A DNA stretch of 64,000 nucleotides. Source: Opitutaceae bacterium. Lineage in GTDB: Bacteria; Verrucomicrobiota; Verrucomicrobiia; Opitutales; Opitutaceae. Both the position numbers and the translations under genes were made by a program. The stretch covers positions 62,001 to 126,000 of the forward strand of contig JANQSC010000020.1 of the NCBI GenBank assembly GCA_028284235.1, read 5' to 3'. Shown in pieces: positions 16,851-27,609 of the stretch; positions within the stretch are counted from its first letter, which is position 1; each line of letters opens with the position of its first letter. A model generated the notes under the pieces. The model did not search any database and had not been told where the DNA came from. It saw nothing but the letters and a program-made list of their open reading frames with translations.

Positions 16851-17756
16851 CTAGAAGTAGCCTTGTTTCTTGCGGTCCTCCATGGCGCTCTCGCTCCGCT
16901 TGTCGTCCGCCCGGTTTCCACGCTCAGTTTCCCGAGCGGCCGCCACTTCCTCGATGATCTGGTCCATCGTCGACGCCTCGGATTCGACAGCGCCCGTTAT
17001 CGTCGCGTCCCCCATCGTGCGAAATCGAATTCGCTTCGTTTCGGCTGTCTCGCCGTCTCTCGGTTGCACAAACTCGGAAACCGCGAGAATCGTCCCATTT
17101 CTGACGACGACCTCCCGATCGTGGGCGTAGTACAAACTAGGGAGATCGATGTTCTCCCGTTTCATGTACTGCCAGACGTCCATCTCCGTCCAATTGCTCA
17201 GCGGGAACACGCGAAAGTGCTCCCCCGGGCTCATCCGACCATTGAAGATGTTCCAAAGCTCGGGGCGCTGATTCTTCGGGTCCCATTGCCCGAACTCGTC
17301 GCGATGGGAAAAAAAACGTTCCTTGGCCCGAGCTTTCTCTTCGTCGCGTCGCCCGCCCCCGAGAGCCGCGTCGTACTGGCCATCCTCGAGCGCGTCGAGC
17401 AAAGTTTGAATCTGCAACGAGTTGCGACTCGCATTGGCCCCTTTCTCCTCGACAACGCGACCTTCGTCGATCGCCTTCTGGACAGAACCCACAACGAGAT
17501 TGGCTCCCAGTTCCGCCACCAGATTGTCCCGATAGTCAATCGTCTCAGGGAAATTGTGCCCGGTATCCACATGGAGCAACGGAAACGGAATTCGGGCAGG
17601 CCAAAAGGCCTTTCGGGCCAAATAAGTCATCACAATCGAATCCTTCCCGCCCGAAAACAATAGGACCGGCCGCTCGAACTGGGCCGCTGTCTCGCGCAGG
17701 ACGAAAATGGCCTCGCTCTCGAGTTGATTCAGATGGGTTACGGTATAGTCCGGCAT
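16851..17756 (-). CDS. cysD: sulfate adenylyltransferase subunit 2
   Basis: 301 residues of the PP-loop ATP pyrophosphatase family, with SGGKDS at 35-40 and the CysD-specific stretches 'LLHVDTGHNFPETIDYRDNL', 'GGGRRDEEKARAKERFFSHR' and 'PLSNWTEMDVWQYMKRENID'. It carries the adenylyl-transfer site of ATP sulfurylase. First gene of a cysDN operon transcribed leftward. Length and motifs match the family throughout. Confidence 0.96.
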   Translation of the reverse strand: MPDYTVTHLNQLESEAIFVLRETAAQFERPVLLFSGGKDSIVMTYLARKAFWPARIPFPLLHVDTGHNFPETIDYRDNLVAELGANLVVGSVQKAIDEGRVVEEKGANASRNSLQIQTLLDALEDGQYDAALGGGRRDEEKARAKERFFSHRDEFGQWDPKNQRPELWNIFNGRMSPGEHFRVFPLSNWTEMDVWQYMKRENIDLPSLYYAHDREVVVRNGTILAVSEFVQPRDGETAETKRIRFRTMGDATITGAVESEASTMDQIIEEVAAARETERGNRADDKRSESAMEDRKKQGYF

Positions 17757-17810
17757 AGCAAAGGCGGCGTAGTACCGGGAGACCGACGCTTAATCAAGCG
17801 CAAATCCCCC

Positions 17811-19079
17811 TCAGCCGCGCGCCGGTTCCGTCATAGCCATCGCGGCAGCGACAAATCGCCTAGCCGCTTCCCGCAAGTCCTCCTCGCCTAAAACACCAAA
17901 ACTCAATCGAATCCGGTCGCAAATTCGACTGTCTGGATAACAAAGATCGCCGGGAACATAAAAGACTCCTTGTTTGATGCAGGCTTCATGAAACGGTGAG
18001 TTCGCATCCGTCCTCAATCCCGTAGGGGAGTTCAGCCATAGATAAAGTCCGCCCTCCGGGGCCTTCCAATTCCACCCCAAAGACTCCAAAGGACCGCTCA
18101 GAGCTTCGTGCAGCGTATTCATCTTTGCATGATAGATCGACCTCAGTGAATTCAAATGCCGGTCTAAGTAGCCTTTCTTCACGGCTCGTTCCACAATTGT
18201 CTGCGCGAAATTAGCCGTGCCAAAATCTTGCTGCCCTTTGACGTTCAACATCGCTGCCAGCCAGAGCGGTTCCGTGCAATAGGCGTAGCCGACCTTCAAA
18301 CCGGACGCGTAGGGCTTCGTCAAGGTACTCGTATAGAAAACTGGCGCCCCTTGATACGGCTCGAGAGCCAAACAGCTCTTCGCCGAAAAGGGTTTCTCGT
18401 AGTAAATTTCCCGGTACGCGGCATCCTCGATGATAGCCACGGTCGAACTGAGCCCGCCAAGAATCTTGCCGATTCCCTCCTTCGTCGCCTCGGAAACGCT
18501 GCTACCACTCGGATTCGCGAAATAGGAGACCAGATACAACGCCTTTATTCGCTCCAATTCCCCCGTTCGCTCCGCCTCGACCAGCAAACTCTCCAGTCCC
18601 GCCAAGTCTATTTCGCTCTCGGACGTCGTAGGTATGCCAATCGGACGCGCGCCCAACCCTTGCAATATTTCCAGGAAAACAAAATAAGTCGGTTGCTCTA
18701 CCAATATTATATCACCCGGATCGCAGAGCGTCTGCACTGCGAGATACAACGCCTGCTGCGAACCATTGCTTATATACAGCTGTTCGCGATTCAGCGTTCC
18801 TCGCTTAGTCGTATCTGAGTCTTCAATACGATTCGCTACAAGCTCACGCAGTCCTTCGCGACCAATATTGGATCCATACTGCAACGCGCTTCGACCTGCC
18901 AACCCCTCTTGAGCGATTTCGTCTACAACCGAGCTCACGTCTTCAAGAGGAAGCGACTCGTTGTCAGTGAACCCCGCAGCCAAGCTGAGGATGTCAGGAC
19001 GCTCCAAGGCGACCGCCATCAAACGGGTGATTTCGGAAGGCGACTGGCGTTCTCCGAGACTGGAAAGTGAAAACGGCAT
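17811..19079 (-). CDS. PLP-dependent aminotransferase class I/II, LysN/MocR-like
   Basis: 422 residues with fold type I features: 'YISNGSQQALYLAVQTL' cofactor phosphate loop, 'YFANPSGSSVSE', 'IEDAAYREIYY' (Asp219, Tyr222), the Schiff-base lysine in 'STLTKPYASGLKVGY' (Lys255), and a C-terminal Arg-containing 'RIRLSFGVLGEEDL'. The N-terminal 'SPSEITRLMAVALERPDILS' and the overall pattern resemble 2-aminoadipate/multi-substrate aminotransferases related to the MocR catalytic domain. Exact amino-acid specificity cannot be read. It stands alone downstream of the ftsH terminator and must have its own promoter. Confidence 0.82.
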   Translation of the reverse strand: MPFSLSSLGERQSPSEITRLMAVALERPDILSLAAGFTDNESLPLEDVSSVVDEIAQEGLAGRSALQYGSNIGREGLRELVANRIEDSDTTKRGTLNREQLYISNGSQQALYLAVQTLCDPGDIILVEQPTYFVFLEILQGLGARPIGIPTTSESEIDLAGLESLLVEAERTGELERIKALYLVSYFANPSGSSVSEATKEGIGKILGGLSSTVAIIEDAAYREIYYEKPFSAKSCLALEPYQGAPVFYTSTLTKPYASGLKVGYAYCTEPLWLAAMLNVKGQQDFGTANFAQTIVERAVKKGYLDRHLNSLRSIYHAKMNTLHEALSGPLESLGWNWKAPEGGLYLWLNSPTGLRTDANSPFHEACIKQGVFYVPGDLCYPDSRICDRIRLSFGVLGEEDLREAARRFVAAAMAMTEPARG

Positions 19080-19123
19080 TAAGGCATACTACACCCGACG
19101 CCCGCTTCCGCAAGTTAGGGAAC

Positions 19124-19147
19124 AAAAAAGAGCCTCCGAGGAGACTC
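19124..19147 (-). terminator. intrinsic terminator of ftsH
   Basis: On the minus strand GAGTCTC-CTCG-GAGGCTC (7 bp including one G-U) is followed by six U residues. It lies 26 bases beyond the ftsH stop. Confidence 0.82.
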
Positions 19148-19173
19148 TCGCGTCACGCAGAACTGCATGCGCC

Positions 19174-21204
<2,031 letters not shown>

Positions 21205-21234
21205 GGAGTGATGTAAAATGAGCAACGTGCATCG

Positions 21235-22656
21235 TCATTTCTCGTAAGTCAATTGCAAGGCACGCGTTGAACAGTCGGTTAACAGGTATTTTCGGTTCGG
21301 AGGCAGTTCAGGGACCCAAAGTACTTCGTCCGCCCTCAATGTGACGACCGGATAGGCCGCGCGCCGCTCTCGAGCGACTTTTCGGTCGATGAAAAGCTCT
21401 TTCAATTTCACCGAGGACTCTCGGCCCGCTGGCGGGTAAGCGTCTCCCGGCTGCCTTTGTCTGACCTGAATCCCGTCTAATTGTTTCTCTTCCATCGCTA
21501 AGTACACCCTATTTTCGTGCGAAATCGCCCCTCCGAGGATCTCCGACAAGCGCTCGGGCTCCAACGAAACCGCCTCCACTTCGAGCGCTCCCCCGTCTGG
21601 AAAGTAGATCCTCGTCCCCAGAGGAACGCTCGTCGGTGTCCACGGAATGCGCAATTCCGGTCCCTCGATTCGAATCCGACCCTCCGGAAACCCCGCGATC
21701 CAGGCATTCGGATCGAGGTTGACCTTGAACGCGCCGCCAACCCGGAGCGCCTCTAAAACGCCCTCCATCGCGGCGCTCGCTAAAACCGGCTTCCCCGCCT
21801 CCGTCGCGATCCGATTCAATGCACGCCGCTGCAAACCTCTCGGCAATGCGCGCGTACCCTCCCAGTCGAGTTCCTCTCCCCCCAGCGAAATCTCGCTCCA
21901 CGCCGACTCGAAACAGTCCTCCAACGCGCGCCAGTCTTCTTCGAGCAGACTCCGAGAAGCGATCGCCCCCTCGTGAATCGGCCGATCCGATGCCGCTTCC
22001 CACGCCGGAACGACCTCGGACCGAAGACGATTCCGGTAGTAACAATCCGACTGGTTGCTCGCGTCCTCCCGCCAAGCCACGCCGGCTTCCACTAGCCAAT
22101 CCACCAGTCGCGATTTTCGCAACGAGAGCAACGGACGGACGAAACGCATTCCCTCAGCCCCAACCGAAGTTGCCCGCGGAGCGGTCAACCCTTGTAGTCC
22201 ACTTCCTCGTGAAATCCGCATCAGCATCGTCTCAGCGACATCGTCCGCATGGTGGCCGGTTAGAATAATCGCTCCCTCGACATTCGGCCCCACCGCTCGT
22301 CCGAAAAACGCCATCCGAGCGGTTCGAGCAGCCTCTTCCGAAATCCGCTTTGAATCACCTGGCGGAACCCATTTATCGGTCGCGTAATTCAGACCCAAGC
22401 CAGCCGCTAAGGAACTCGCAAAACGCGCGTCCGCATCCGACTCTTCTCCTCTCAAACCATGGTTGAAGTGCAGAACCGTCAATCGGTTCCGCAGCGCATC
22501 GTCCGCGAAGTAGAGAGCGAGAAAAACCGAGTCCGCTCCGCCGGAACACGCGATGAAAACCCGAGCCGCCGAATCAATCGTCTCGCGCAGCGAGGGAAGC
22601 AGCCAGTCGTCGCCGGCGAGACTCCTCAGCTTTTCTCCTGCCGCGATCCAGTCCAC
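21235..22656 (-). CDS. tilS: tRNA(Ile)-lysidine synthase
   Basis: 473 residues. The N-terminal PP-loop domain has SGGADS (38-43), 'LHFNHGLRGEESDADARFA' and 'TGHHADDVAETMLMRISRGS', all typical of TilS. The C-terminal third includes 'RQRQPGDAYPPAGRESSVKL', the substrate-binding domain. The enzyme converts C34 of the CAU-anticodon tRNA-Ile to lysidine so that it reads AUA. It sits between serS and ftsH in a leftward run, 30 bases from each neighbour, and is probably co-transcribed with ftsH. Confidence 0.93.
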   Translation of the reverse strand: MDWIAAGEKLRSLAGDDWLLPSLRETIDSAARVFIACSGGADSVFLALYFADDALRNRLTVLHFNHGLRGEESDADARFASSLAAGLGLNYATDKWVPPGDSKRISEEAARTARMAFFGRAVGPNVEGAIILTGHHADDVAETMLMRISRGSGLQGLTAPRATSVGAEGMRFVRPLLSLRKSRLVDWLVEAGVAWREDASNQSDCYYRNRLRSEVVPAWEAASDRPIHEGAIASRSLLEEDWRALEDCFESAWSEISLGGEELDWEGTRALPRGLQRRALNRIATEAGKPVLASAAMEGVLEALRVGGAFKVNLDPNAWIAGFPEGRIRIEGPELRIPWTPTSVPLGTRIYFPDGGALEVEAVSLEPERLSEILGGAISHENRVYLAMEEKQLDGIQVRQRQPGDAYPPAGRESSVKLKELFIDRKVARERRAAYPVVTLRADEVLWVPELPPNRKYLLTDCSTRALQLTYEK

Positions 22657-22686
22657 CGACTATCGATCTCTCCGATTTGCGAACGC

Positions 22687-23961
22687 CTACACAGGCGCGA
22701 TCGAGTTCTTGCCCATGTACGGAACCAGCGCCTCGGGAAGCCTCACGCTTCCGTCCGCCTGCAGTCCATTTTCGAGAATCGCCACGAACACGCGCGGCAC
22801 CGCCAAGCCCGATCCATTAAGCGTGTGTACGAACTCGTTCTTTCCTGTGCTCGAATCGCGATAGCGAATGCGAGCGCGGCGTGACTGGAACGACTCGAAG
22901 TTGCTGCAGCTCGACACCTCCAGCCAGCGCTGTTGGCCGACCGCCCAAACCTCCAAGTCGTACTGCTTGGTTTGAGAAAAACCCATGTCGCCGCCGCACA
23001 TCAAAAGCGCCCGGTACGGCAAACCCAGCTTCTGGAGCAAGCTCTCCGCGTATTCGCGCAAGGTCTCGAGCTCGGCGTTGCTCGCATCGGGTTTCACCCA
23101 TTTGAGAATCTCGACCTTGTCGAATTGATGCACGCGATTCAATCCGCGCACGTCCTTGCCATAGCTACCCGCTTCGCGACGAAAACACGCGGAGTGACCG
23201 CAGCGATAAACCGGCAGGTCCGATTCGTCCAAAATCTCGTCCCGCAAGAAATTCGTCAAAGGCACCTCGGCAGTCGGGATCGCGTACAAGCCGTCCTCAA
23301 CCGTCTGATACATCAGACCCTCCTTGTCAGGCAACTGCCCAGTAGCCGTCGCGCTGTCCGCGTTCACGAAAAACGGGACGCCCATTTCCTGAATCCCCGC
23401 TTCGTGAGCCTGGTCGAGGAAAAACGAAACCAAGCTGCGGGCCAAACGCGCTCCATCGCCCACATAGAACGGGAAACCCGCTCCGGTGACTTTCGTCCCG
23501 CGCTTGAAGTCGAGAATCTGGTCCAGCCAGTCGAAGTCGTAGTGCGGCAAGTGGTGCGCTTCCTTTTCCGGGATTTCTCCCCAGTTTTTGAATACCACAT
23601 TGTCGGCTTCGCTCGTTCCCTCCGGAACCGATTCGTCGGGCAGGTTCGGAACACTGAGGTAGAGGTTATTCCACGTCGCGTCCAGCTCCTTCAACGCAGC
23701 ATCGCTTTCCTTGATGCGACCCGACAGTGTTTTCATTTCCGAGACTTTCTCGAGGAACGCGGGGCTGCCCTTCTGCATCTGAGCCATTTCCGCGTTGGCC
23801 GACTTCTGCTCCGCTCGCAGCGCCTCCACCTCGACGATCAGTTTTCGGCGATCCTCGTCCGCCTTCAGAACCGCATCGAGATCGCAATCGACTCCCTTTT
23901 TCAAAATTCCGGCCCGAGCGCGATCGGGATTTTCGCGTAAGATCTTCAGATCAATCATCAA
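22687..23961 (-). CDS. serS: seryl-tRNA synthetase
   Basis: 424 residues. The N-terminal coiled-coil arm (about 30-105), which grips the long variable arm of tRNA-Ser, is evident from its heptad-like Glu/Lys/Ala pattern. The class II core follows with motif 2 around 'FRREAGSYGKDVRGLNRVHQ' and 'SSCSNFESFQSRRARIRYRD', and motif 3 'LNGSGLAVPRVFVAILENG'. Start MMIDLKILRENPD; either Met is possible. Its tRNA substrates with CGA and GCU anticodons are also encoded in this window. Confidence 0.97.
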   Translation of the reverse strand: MMIDLKILRENPDRARAGILKKGVDCDLDAVLKADEDRRKLIVEVEALRAEQKSANAEMAQMQKGSPAFLEKVSEMKTLSGRIKESDAALKELDATWNNLYLSVPNLPDESVPEGTSEADNVVFKNWGEIPEKEAHHLPHYDFDWLDQILDFKRGTKVTGAGFPFYVGDGARLARSLVSFFLDQAHEAGIQEMGVPFFVNADSATATGQLPDKEGLMYQTVEDGLYAIPTAEVPLTNFLRDEILDESDLPVYRCGHSACFRREAGSYGKDVRGLNRVHQFDKVEILKWVKPDASNAELETLREYAESLLQKLGLPYRALLMCGGDMGFSQTKQYDLEVWAVGQQRWLEVSSCSNFESFQSRRARIRYRDSSTGKNEFVHTLNGSGLAVPRVFVAILENGLQADGSVRLPEALVPYMGKNSIAPV

Positions 23962-24019
23962 TAATGTGCGTTAAAACGTTATCCTCAACGCAGCCCATAA
24001 GGCCGCCCCTCTCGCAAAG

Positions 24020-24994
24020 TCAAGGCCGCTCGCAGCGCATTCGAAGCTCCACCTCCTCAAGAACACGCTCCAAAGTCAATCTTGCGAGATCGCCTCTCGG
24101 GGCGTTAATGGCGCAGTTGCGTCGCTCCGAAAGCGGATACGGCCCGAGTCGATTCCCGTCCGTCGGGCCAAACAAGGCCACCGTCGGCGTTCCCATTGCG
24201 GCAGCCATGTGCGTCGCGTCGCTGTCGTTGGCGACCAGCAAATCCGAATCCTGCAAACACCGCGCCCACCGCAATGGGTCGCCCGTCACGCAAATCGACA
24301 CGCGATCTCCATGAAACCGATCCAGCTCCTCCATCCACTCCAGCGTGCGCTTCACCAAGACGCAAACACGCGCTGAAGATTGACGTTCCAACAACGCCGT
24401 CGCCAACGACGCAAAACCGCCCCACTCCCGGTCCGGGCTCCTTCCTTCCGGGCACAGGACCACGTTCGTTCCCGAATGATCTCGAGCCCATGCGTCTCGG
24501 TCCGACTCCGGCATCGCAAATCGCGGGAATCCTTTGAGCCGCGTTTCGAAGCCGAAGACGCGGCAGAATTCCAACAGAATATCCACCGGATGCGTCACGT
24601 CCGCCGCCTTCGGAAGGGGAACCAGTTCCTTATAGAACAAAGTAGCTCCTTCGCGCGCATCTGTTCGCCCCACTTTCCGCGGAGCGTTGCTGAAAAACGT
24701 CATCAGACCGCTTCTGGCCAGGCCCTGTAAATCGAGAACAACGTCGAATTGGCGCTTCCGCAAATGGCTTCGCAGTTCCAGGAATGCGGAGACCCCACCG
24801 GTTCGATAGAATGGAATCACGTCGTCCACCGCCGAACACGCCCGAGCCAAGGGGACAAATCGGGACCGAGCCACCCAAGTGATCTCGATCCCCGGGTCGG
24901 CCTCCTTGAGCGTCTGGGCCAACTGCAAACCATGCATGATGTCCCCGAGCGAAGACGTCTTGATAATCAGAACCTTTTGAGTGACGAGGGCCAT
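24020..24994 (-). CDS. family 9 glycosyltransferase (heptosyltransferase I-like)
   Basis: 324 residues of GT-B fold. The start 'KVLIIKTSSLGDIMHGLQLA' matches WaaC-type heptosyltransferases, where the glycine loop and Asp follow the first strand; 'GRSPDREWGGFASLATALL' and 'LLVANDSDATHMAAAMGTPTVALFGPTD' form the nucleotide-sugar half. These enzymes add heptose to Kdo in the lipopolysaccharide inner core at the cytoplasmic membrane face. It is not in an LPS cluster here, so the acceptor is uncertain. Leftward, between trmL and serS. Confidence 0.82.
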   Translation of the reverse strand: MALVTQKVLIIKTSSLGDIMHGLQLAQTLKEADPGIEITWVARSRFVPLARACSAVDDVIPFYRTGGVSAFLELRSHLRKRQFDVVLDLQGLARSGLMTFFSNAPRKVGRTDAREGATLFYKELVPLPKAADVTHPVDILLEFCRVFGFETRLKGFPRFAMPESDRDAWARDHSGTNVVLCPEGRSPDREWGGFASLATALLERQSSARVCVLVKRTLEWMEELDRFHGDRVSICVTGDPLRWARCLQDSDLLVANDSDATHMAAAMGTPTVALFGPTDGNRLGPYPLSERRNCAINAPRGDLARLTLERVLEEVELRMRCERP

Positions 24995-25021
24995 AGCGAC
25001 TCCGAGCCCGGCGCAAGCCCT

Positions 25022-25486
25022 CTACAGACTGCCCTTCAACTGACGCATCGCCTCGTAAACCGCGATCCCCGCGCTCGTGGCGAGATTCAATGAGCGCAGC
25101 GTGTTATTATACAGAGGAATCTGAATTCGATTCGCCTCTCCAACTTCCTCGTGCATCCAGTCGGGCGCCCCGGATCCTTCCCGACCGAAAAGCAAACCGT
25201 CGCCATCCTCGTAGGACACATCCCAATACGACCGGGCCCCGTGAGTCGTCATTAAAAAAAGACGCTTCGGGCCGTCGTCGGACTTCCGGAACGCCTCCCA
25301 GTTTTCATGGTGCCGAATGTCGAGGTTGTGCCAGTAGTCCATGCCGCTTCGACGCAAATGCTTGTCGCGAATCGTAAAGCCCAGCGGATAAATCAAATGC
25401 AAGCGCGACTCCGTAATCGCGCAGGTCCGCCCAATGTTTCCGGTATTCTGAGGAATCTCCGGCTGGAATAAAACGACGTGTAGCAT
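25022..25486 (-). CDS. trmL: tRNA (cytidine(34)-2'-O)-methyltransferase
   Basis: 154 residues from ATG 25486, close to the 157 of E. coli TrmL. The SpoU/TrmD knotted fold is marked by 'LFQPEIPQNTGNIGRTCA', 'GREGSGAPDWM' and the C-terminal 'IPLYNNTLRSLNLATSAGIA' that forms the knot and binds S-adenosylmethionine. It methylates the wobble ribose of tRNA-Leu species. The frame is open 25 codons upstream, but those residues do not belong to the fold. It lies 47 bases after thrH in the same direction. Confidence 0.92.
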   Translation of the reverse strand: MLHVVLFQPEIPQNTGNIGRTCAITESRLHLIYPLGFTIRDKHLRRSGMDYWHNLDIRHHENWEAFRKSDDGPKRLFLMTTHGARSYWDVSYEDGDGLLFGREGSGAPDWMHEEVGEANRIQIPLYNNTLRSLNLATSAGIAVYEAMRQLKGSL

Positions 25487-25533
25487 GCGTGACGGCGAAA
25501 AACGAAGTCGCTCGGATTCGAGAGACCGGTCGA

Positions 25534-26160
25534 CTACGGCCGAAACCCGTGCGCCTCGCATAGATGGCGCTGTAGGGATTCGTAGTCTTCCATGACCGGA
25601 TAGTCCGGATACTCCTCGGTTATCTTTTTGGTCGGTTTGAAGAAGATCCCCGAATGAGCCTCCTCGAGCATACTCAGGTCGTTGTACGAGTCGCCCATCG
25701 AAATCACGCGAAAGTTCAGGCTTTTCAACGCGATTACCGCCTTCCGCTTCTGGTCCGCCTGACGCAACACGTAGTCTTTAATCCGATACGTTTCGTAATC
25801 GACCGACAAGGAATGGCAGAACATGGTGGGATGGCCCAGTTTAGCGATCAAAGGCATGGCGAACTCGCGAAACGTATCCGAAAGGATAATCACTTCCGCT
25901 TGCGGCTGTAGCCAATCGAGAAACTCCTTGGCCCCGTCAAGCGGATCCATGGTGGCCACGACTTCCTGAAAATCCTTCAGCGTCAGCCCATTCGCGTCCA
26001 GGATCTCGAGACGCTTCGTCATCAGCTCGTCGTAGTCGGCAATGTCCCGAGTGGTCAGTCGAAGATCGTCGATCCCCGTCTTCTCGGCGAGATTGATCCA
26101 AATCTCGGGAATCAATACGCCTTCCAAATCCAGGCACGCGATTGTCATTTGATCGTTCAT
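25534..26160 (-). CDS. thrH: bifunctional phosphoserine phosphatase/homoserine phosphotransferase ThrH
   Basis: 208 residues of the HAD superfamily. Motif I is DLEGV (11-15), where Asp11 is the nucleophile and Glu replaces the usual second Asp, a signature of ThrH and phosphoserine phosphatases; motif II is 'LSDTFREF', and motif III 'SMGDSYNDLSMLEEA'. 'CLDLEGVLIPEIWINLAEKT' is very close to Pseudomonas ThrH. The enzyme removes phosphate from phosphoserine and can transfer it to homoserine, linking serine and threonine synthesis. Located between smpB and trmL. Confidence 0.9.
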   Translation of the reverse strand: MNDQMTIACLDLEGVLIPEIWINLAEKTGIDDLRLTTRDIADYDELMTKRLEILDANGLTLKDFQEVVATMDPLDGAKEFLDWLQPQAEVIILSDTFREFAMPLIAKLGHPTMFCHSLSVDYETYRIKDYVLRQADQKRKAVIALKSLNFRVISMGDSYNDLSMLEEAHSGIFFKPTKKITEEYPDYPVMEDYESLQRHLCEAHGFRP

Positions 26161-26192
26161 ACAGAAAAACCCGCGCGGGGAAGCGACTCGAA

Positions 26193-26669
26193 TCAGCGTC
26201 GACCTTTGAAAGAGCGGTCGATCTCCCGCATGATCGCTTTCTTCTTAAGATCATCCCGTTTGTCAAAAAGCTTTTTGCCGACGCAAACGGCGATCTCCAC
26301 TTTCACCAGCGCCTCCTTAAAATAGAGCCGCAACGGGATGATCGTCTTCCCTCCCGACTCCACCTGTTTTTTTAGCTTCCGAAGTTCGTGCCTGTGCAAA
26401 AGCAATTTGCGCTCGCGCCGCGGGATATGGTTGTTCATCGAACCCCACGCGTACTCGTCGATGTGGAGCCCGTAGATGAACAAGTCCGACTTCACGAACC
26501 GGCAGAACCCCTCGTTGACCGACGCCTTGGCCGCCCGCAGAGACTTCACCTCGGTTCCGGTGAGCACGATCCCCGCCTCGAACGTGTCCTCCACGAAATA
26601 GTCGCGGCGGGCCTTGGCGTTGCGGATTTCCTTCGGGGCATTCGACTGTTTCTGCTTCTTTCCAGCCAT
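26193..26669 (-). CDS. smpB: SsrA-binding protein
   Basis: 158 residues from the ATG at 26669. Typical SmpB landmarks: 'EAGIVLTGTEVKSLRAAKAS', 'HIDEYAWGSMNNHIPRRERK', 'LHRHELRKLKKQVESGGKTI' and the basic C-terminal tail 'REIDRSFKGRR', which mimics an mRNA in the decoding site. It brings tmRNA to stalled ribosomes. The frame opens 5 codons earlier (MIEPI), less likely. Follows rpoZ, after a possible terminator. The tmRNA gene itself is not in the window. Confidence 0.96.
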   Translation of the reverse strand: MAGKKQKQSNAPKEIRNAKARRDYFVEDTFEAGIVLTGTEVKSLRAAKASVNEGFCRFVKSDLFIYGLHIDEYAWGSMNNHIPRRERKLLLHRHELRKLKKQVESGGKTIIPLRLYFKEALVKVEIAVCVGKKLFDKRDDLKKKAIMREIDRSFKGRR

Positions 26670-26713
26670 AATCGGCTCAATCAATCTGTCCGGAGCGCTC
26701 GAACGCTCTCCAA

Positions 26714-26740
26714 TAAAAAACGCGACAGTTTCCCGCCGCG
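26714..26740 (-). terminator. probable intrinsic terminator of rpoZ
   Basis: On the minus strand GCGCGGC and GTCGCGT pair (7 bp with two G-U pairs) around an 8-base loop, then U tract (26719-26714). It would separate rpoZ from smpB. Confidence 0.6.
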
Positions 26741-26771
26741 CAGTTCATAAAATCGGCGACCGCCGATTCGC

Positions 26772-26975
26772 TCAAGTCTCGCCGCCGAGCTCGAAGCTGA
26801 TCTTCCCTTCGATAATCTCGCGCAAGGCGATATCTTCCGGGTTCAACTTCTCCAGCGACTCCACGAGCGGCCGATTGCCGTGGCGCAGCTGCTTGACGCG
26901 GCGCGACACGACATTGATCAAAATGTTCGGGTCGGTGATGACCTTGCGGGCTTCTTTAATGTAATCGTCTCTCAA
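26772..26975 (-). CDS. rpoZ: RNA polymerase subunit omega
   Basis: 67 residues. The segment 'ILINVVSRRVKQLRHGNRPL' followed by 'PEDIALREIIEGKIS' matches the conserved omega core, in which the helix with paired Arg/Lys residues and the 'ALREI-EG-I' motif embrace the beta' C-terminus and help polymerase assembly. The short length is normal. Its promoter must lie between this gene and cutA, in or beside the 161-bp foldback element that ends about 70 bases before the ATG. Confidence 0.88.
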   Translation of the reverse strand: MRDDYIKEARKVITDPNILINVVSRRVKQLRHGNRPLVESLEKLNPEDIALREIIEGKISFELGGET

Positions 26976-27046
26976 AGCGAACTCTCCTTTTGCTAAGTGG
27001 AATCCTGCCTTTTACCTTGAAGCCCTAATGGGTCAAGCGATTATTA

Positions 27047-27207
27047 GGCCGCTTGGACGAATTCCGGAACGAGTCGAATCGAGGACATTTTGAGACGAAA
27101 GTGCGGGTTTCGACCTGAGCAATATTGAAATATTGCGAGGGGAGAAAACGCGATTTCGACCAAAATGAACCGATCTCGACGACATGAGTGAATTCGCCCA
27201 TGCGGCC
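27047..27207. mobile_element. 161-bp foldback (MITE-like) element
   Basis: Ends are GGCCGCTTGGACGAATTC and, inverted, GGCCGCATGGGCGAATTC (16 of 18 identical). The palindrome continues inward with CATTTTG and CGAAA blocks and meets in GCAATATT-GAAATATTGC, centred at 27127, exactly midway between the ends. It carries no coding capacity. A relic of one end is at 40222. Likely a non-autonomous transposon or REP-like hairpin element. Confidence 0.7.
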
Positions 27208-27222
27208 ACAACCAATCGATCT

Positions 27223-27603
27223 ATGACCGATCCGCAACACTCTCAACCGGCCTCCGACGCGACCCTTTACACCTGCTGGACAACGGTCCCCACCGAATCG
27301 GACGCCCAGCGGATCGCCCAGGCGCTCGTCGACGAGCAGATCGCCGCCTGCGTGCAAATCGACAGTCCCATCCAATCCGTCTACCTCTGGGAAGGCGAGC
27401 GACAGAGCTCCGAGGAGTACCGCCTTTGGATCAAGACCCTGGCCCCTCTGAAAACCGCCGCCCGGGAACGCGTGCGCGCCCTCCACCCCTACGACACGCC
27501 GCAGTGGATAGAAATCCGGTCCGCGGAAGTCGACGAAAAGTACTTGAAATGGGCGAAAGAAGCGTCCAACTTACGCGGCTTTCCAAATTCGGAACCCATT
27601 TAA
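27223..27603 (+). CDS. cutA: divalent-cation tolerance protein CutA
   Basis: 126 residues from ATG 27223. The CutA trimer fold is recognised by 'YTCWTTVPTESDAQRIAQAL', 'QIAACVQIDSPIQSVYLWEG' and 'LHPYDTPQWIEI'. CutA proteins are linked to copper tolerance and to a PII-like structural role; the precise function is not settled. An in-frame ATG at 27184 adds 13 residues, but that codon lies inside the right end of the foldback element, so I prefer 27223. Neither has an obvious Shine-Dalgarno. The small basic protein gene follows 6 bases after the stop. Confidence 0.88.
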   Translation: MTDPQHSQPASDATLYTCWTTVPTESDAQRIAQALVDEQIAACVQIDSPIQSVYLWEGERQSSEEYRLWIKTLAPLKTAARERVRALHPYDTPQWIEIRSAEVDEKYLKWAKEASNLRGFPNSEPI

Positions 27604-27609
27604 ACAGCC

